Shown here piece after piece: positions 62,425 through 64,000 of a stretch of 64,000 nt of DNA. A program made the position numbers and the translations under genes. The stretch is from Brevundimonas goettingensis (GTDB lineage Bacteria > Pseudomonadota > Alphaproteobacteria > Caulobacterales > Caulobacteraceae). Under the pieces are notes generated by a model. The model searched no databases. It was not told the origin of the DNA and worked only from the letters and a program-made list of their open reading frames with translations. Numbering within the stretch: the first letter of the stretch is position 1; each line of letters begins with the position of its first letter. The DNA lies in the NCBI RefSeq assembly GCF_017487405.1, contig NZ_CP062222.1:2031001-2095000 (forward strand), read 5' to 3'.

Positions 62425-63075
62425 ATGGCCCGGACCCGCGAACAACTGGCTGAACGCGCCGCGAAAGAGCTGCAGGACGGCTTCTATGTGAACTTGGGCA
62501 TCGGCATCCCGACCCTGGTCGCCAACTACATCCCCGAAGGCATGGAGGTCACCCTCCAGTCCGAGAACGGCATGCTGGGCATGGGCCCCTTCCCTTGGGC
62601 CGGTGAGGAAGACCCCGACCTGATCAACGCCGGCAAGCAGACCATCACCGAAATCCCCGAGAGCGCCTACTTCAGCTCGGCCGACAGCTTCGCCATGATC
62701 CGCGGCGGCCATATCAACCTGTCGATCCTGGGGGCCATGGAGGTCGCCGAGAACGGCGACATCGCCAACTGGATGATCCCCGGCAAGCTGGTGAAGGGCA
62801 TGGGCGGCGCCATGGATCTGGTCGCGGGCGTCAAGCGCGTGGTCGTGGTCATGGATCACGCCAACAAGCACGGCGAATCCAAGGTCCTGAAGGCCTGCAC
62901 CCTGCCCCTGACGGGCACGGGCGTGGTCAGCCGTATCATCACCGACCTGGCTGTCTTCGACGTCAAGCCGGACGGCGCCGGGCTGGAGCTGATCGAACTG
63001 TCCGAGGGCGTGACCCTCGACGAGGTCGCGGCCAAGACCCAGGCGACCTATTCCGTGGCGCCTTCGCTCGCCTAA
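62425..63075 (+). CDS. 3-oxoacid CoA-transferase subunit B
   Basis: The 216-residue chain has the beta-subunit features VNLGIGIPTLVANYIP, catalytic Glu47 in SENGMLGMGPFP, and GGHINLSILGAMEVAENGDIANWMIPGKLVKGMGGAMDL. Glu47 forms the CoA thioester in the reaction. It partners subunit A encoded 230 bp upstream. The protein ends in a short Ala-rich tail. Confidence 0.95.
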   Translation: MARTREQLAERAAKELQDGFYVNLGIGIPTLVANYIPEGMEVTLQSENGMLGMGPFPWAGEEDPDLINAGKQTITEIPESAYFSSADSFAMIRGGHINLSILGAMEVAENGDIANWMIPGKLVKGMGGAMDLVAGVKRVVVVMDHANKHGESKVLKACTLPLTGTGVVSRIITDLAVFDVKPDGAGLELIELSEGVTLDEVAAKTQATYSVAPSLA

Positions 63076-63169
63076 CTGACTGACGCTTAACCAAATCTCG
63101 CACCTGAGACGCGATGCCGCTTGGCAAACCGGCCGATCCCTGACGATAGTGGTTAAGGAGATGGGCGGC

Positions 63170-64000
63170 ATGTCGGCAACCAATACGCATCGGGTCTGGC
63201 CGGGTCTTCCCGCCCCGGATGAGGCGCGCGTGGCCCAGCTCTCGCCCGAGGCCGTCTCCGACGGCTTCGGCGAGGACGCCCGTAAAGGTCTGGCGGCCTT
63301 GGCCGACCGGGTCCGGGCCGAGATGCGCAGCGGTGAGCTGACCGAGGCCCTGGCCGTCATCCACCACCTGCGCGCCGGTCTGGAGAGCCTGAACCCGGCC
63401 GATCTGGAGCCTCGCAAGGGCTTGGGCGGCCTGTTCGACAGCCGCAAGCGCCGCCTCAAGGCCTTCCGCGACCGCTTCGCCGAGGTGACCCGCACCCTGG
63501 CTGAATCCCTGGACGACCTTCAGGTCCGCGTCGGGGCCGTGACCCGCCGCTCGGGCGTGCTGGAGCAGCTCTGGACCGACATCCGCCACGGCGTGCTCGA
63601 GATGGACGACTTCGTTGCCGCCTGCCTGAGGAAGATCGCCCCGGTCCAGGCGACCGAGCCCGGGCCCGCGCCCGTCCTGCATCCCGTGCATCAGCGCGGC
63701 CACCGCCTCGCCGACGCCCGCGACGCCGGGGTCCGCCTCCTGCCTCAGGTTCGCGTGGGCCAGAACGCCGACGGCCAGGCCGCGCGGCGGCTCAAGATGG
63801 CCTGCGACGCCATCATCGAGTGGCACCACGAATGGGCCGATAACCTCGGGGTCCGGGCCTTGGGCGTCAAAGGCCCGAAGAAGCAGAAGAAGGTCGCGCC
63901 CGATCAGGCCCGGCTGATCACCTCGCGCCAGACGGTGCTGGCCATGCTCGACGCCGCCGCCCGCGAGGTCGAGACCGCCCGCCAGCGCCGCGTCGAGGCC
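63170..64000 (+). CDS. TelA-like helical protein, 3' end cut off by window
   Basis: This frame is open for 277 codons from the ATG at 63170, which follows AAGGAG by 9 bp, to the window edge; an ATG at 63161 is too close to that site. The sequence is largely amphipathic helix, with LGGLFDSRKRRLKAFRDRFAEVTRTLAESLDDLQVR followed by VLEQLWTDIRHGVLEMDDFVAACL. This pattern resembles TelA/YaaN toxic-anion resistance proteins, but I could not test that. It begins 94 bp after subunit B, with no obvious terminator between. Confidence 0.5.
   Translation, partial: MSATNTHRVWPGLPAPDEARVAQLSPEAVSDGFGEDARKGLAALADRVRAEMRSGELTEALAVIHHLRAGLESLNPADLEPRKGLGGLFDSRKRRLKAFRDRFAEVTRTLAESLDDLQVRVGAVTRRSGVLEQLWTDIRHGVLEMDDFVAACLRKIAPVQATEPGPAPVLHPVHQRGHRLADARDAGVRLLPQVRVGQNADGQAARRLKMACDAIIEWHHEWADNLGVRALGVKGPKKQKKVAPDQARLITSRQTVLAMLDAAAREVETARQRRVEA

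Overview
The window is high-GC, densely packed DNA with many 4-nt gene overlaps. It is most consistent with an alphaproteobacterium of the Caulobacterales, Brevundimonas-like. That is an inference from a carotenoid cluster with crtZ/crtB/crtI/crtY and a type 2 IPP isomerase, a cyo oxidase linked to SURF1 and RegBA, a five-step histidine pathway, and a TonB receptor beside acyl-CoA genes. No prophage, transposase, rRNA or CRISPR array was seen. One tRNA gene is present (tRNA-Lys, anticodon CTT).

Layout. 1-2223: 5' part of an MmeI-like type IIL restriction-modification enzyme on the minus strand, cut by the window edge. 2280-9724: divergent histidine-utilisation cluster, hutI-hutC-hutF on minus and hutG-hutU-hutH on plus, with a palindromic candidate HutC operator between them. 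9912-15745: carotenoid genes (fni, crtZ, crtB, crtI, crtY) interrupted by a ParDE toxin-antitoxin pair. 15771-25800: a tandem-TetR regulator divergent from an acyl-CoA ligase and two complementary acyl-CoA dehydrogenases, then a TonB receptor and an MFS exporter with an extra C-terminal domain. 25838-29396: a phosphorelay (single-domain response regulator, hybrid CHASE3 kinase, response regulator, Hpt). 29393-35715: dctA, SemiSWEET, iron-permease-family protein, secreted amidase and secreted DPP-IV-type peptidase. 35836-40971: ferredoxin-NADP reductase, chorismate mutase, a second toxin-antitoxin pair, Hpt plus amino-acid permease, tRNA-Lys, an XRE regulator and small proteins. 41074-42805: UBP zinc finger protein and an MHS-type transporter. 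42956-49993: cyoABCD, SURF1, RegB and RegA. 50114-51275: a secreted-protein gene broken by three apparent single-base indels. 51557-61029: a minus-strand run with an FAD/NAD oxidoreductase, a cupin-like protein with a CelD-type acetyltransferase, a metzincin lipoprotein with a tyrosinase, and an MBOAT/SGNH O-acetylation set. 61490-64000: a two-subunit 3-oxoacid CoA-transferase with a small gene between the subunits, then a truncated TelA-like gene.

How it fits together. The hut block converts histidine through urocanate, imidazolonepropionate, formiminoglutamate and formylglutamate to glutamate and formate, under HutC. The carotenoid genes cover phytoene to zeaxanthin, but crtE and crtW are not in the window. 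The TonB/MFS/acyl-CoA block looks like uptake and beta-oxidation of an unidentified hydrophobic acid. The cyo block joins the terminal quinol oxidase to its assembly factor and to the redox-sensing RegBA pair. The 57349-61029 block probably O-acylates an envelope polymer.

The best candidates for less-described biology are the tyrosinase plus metzincin pair, the dehydrogenase pair with a split FAD site, the cupin-like/CelD pair, and the small gene inside the CoA-transferase operon.
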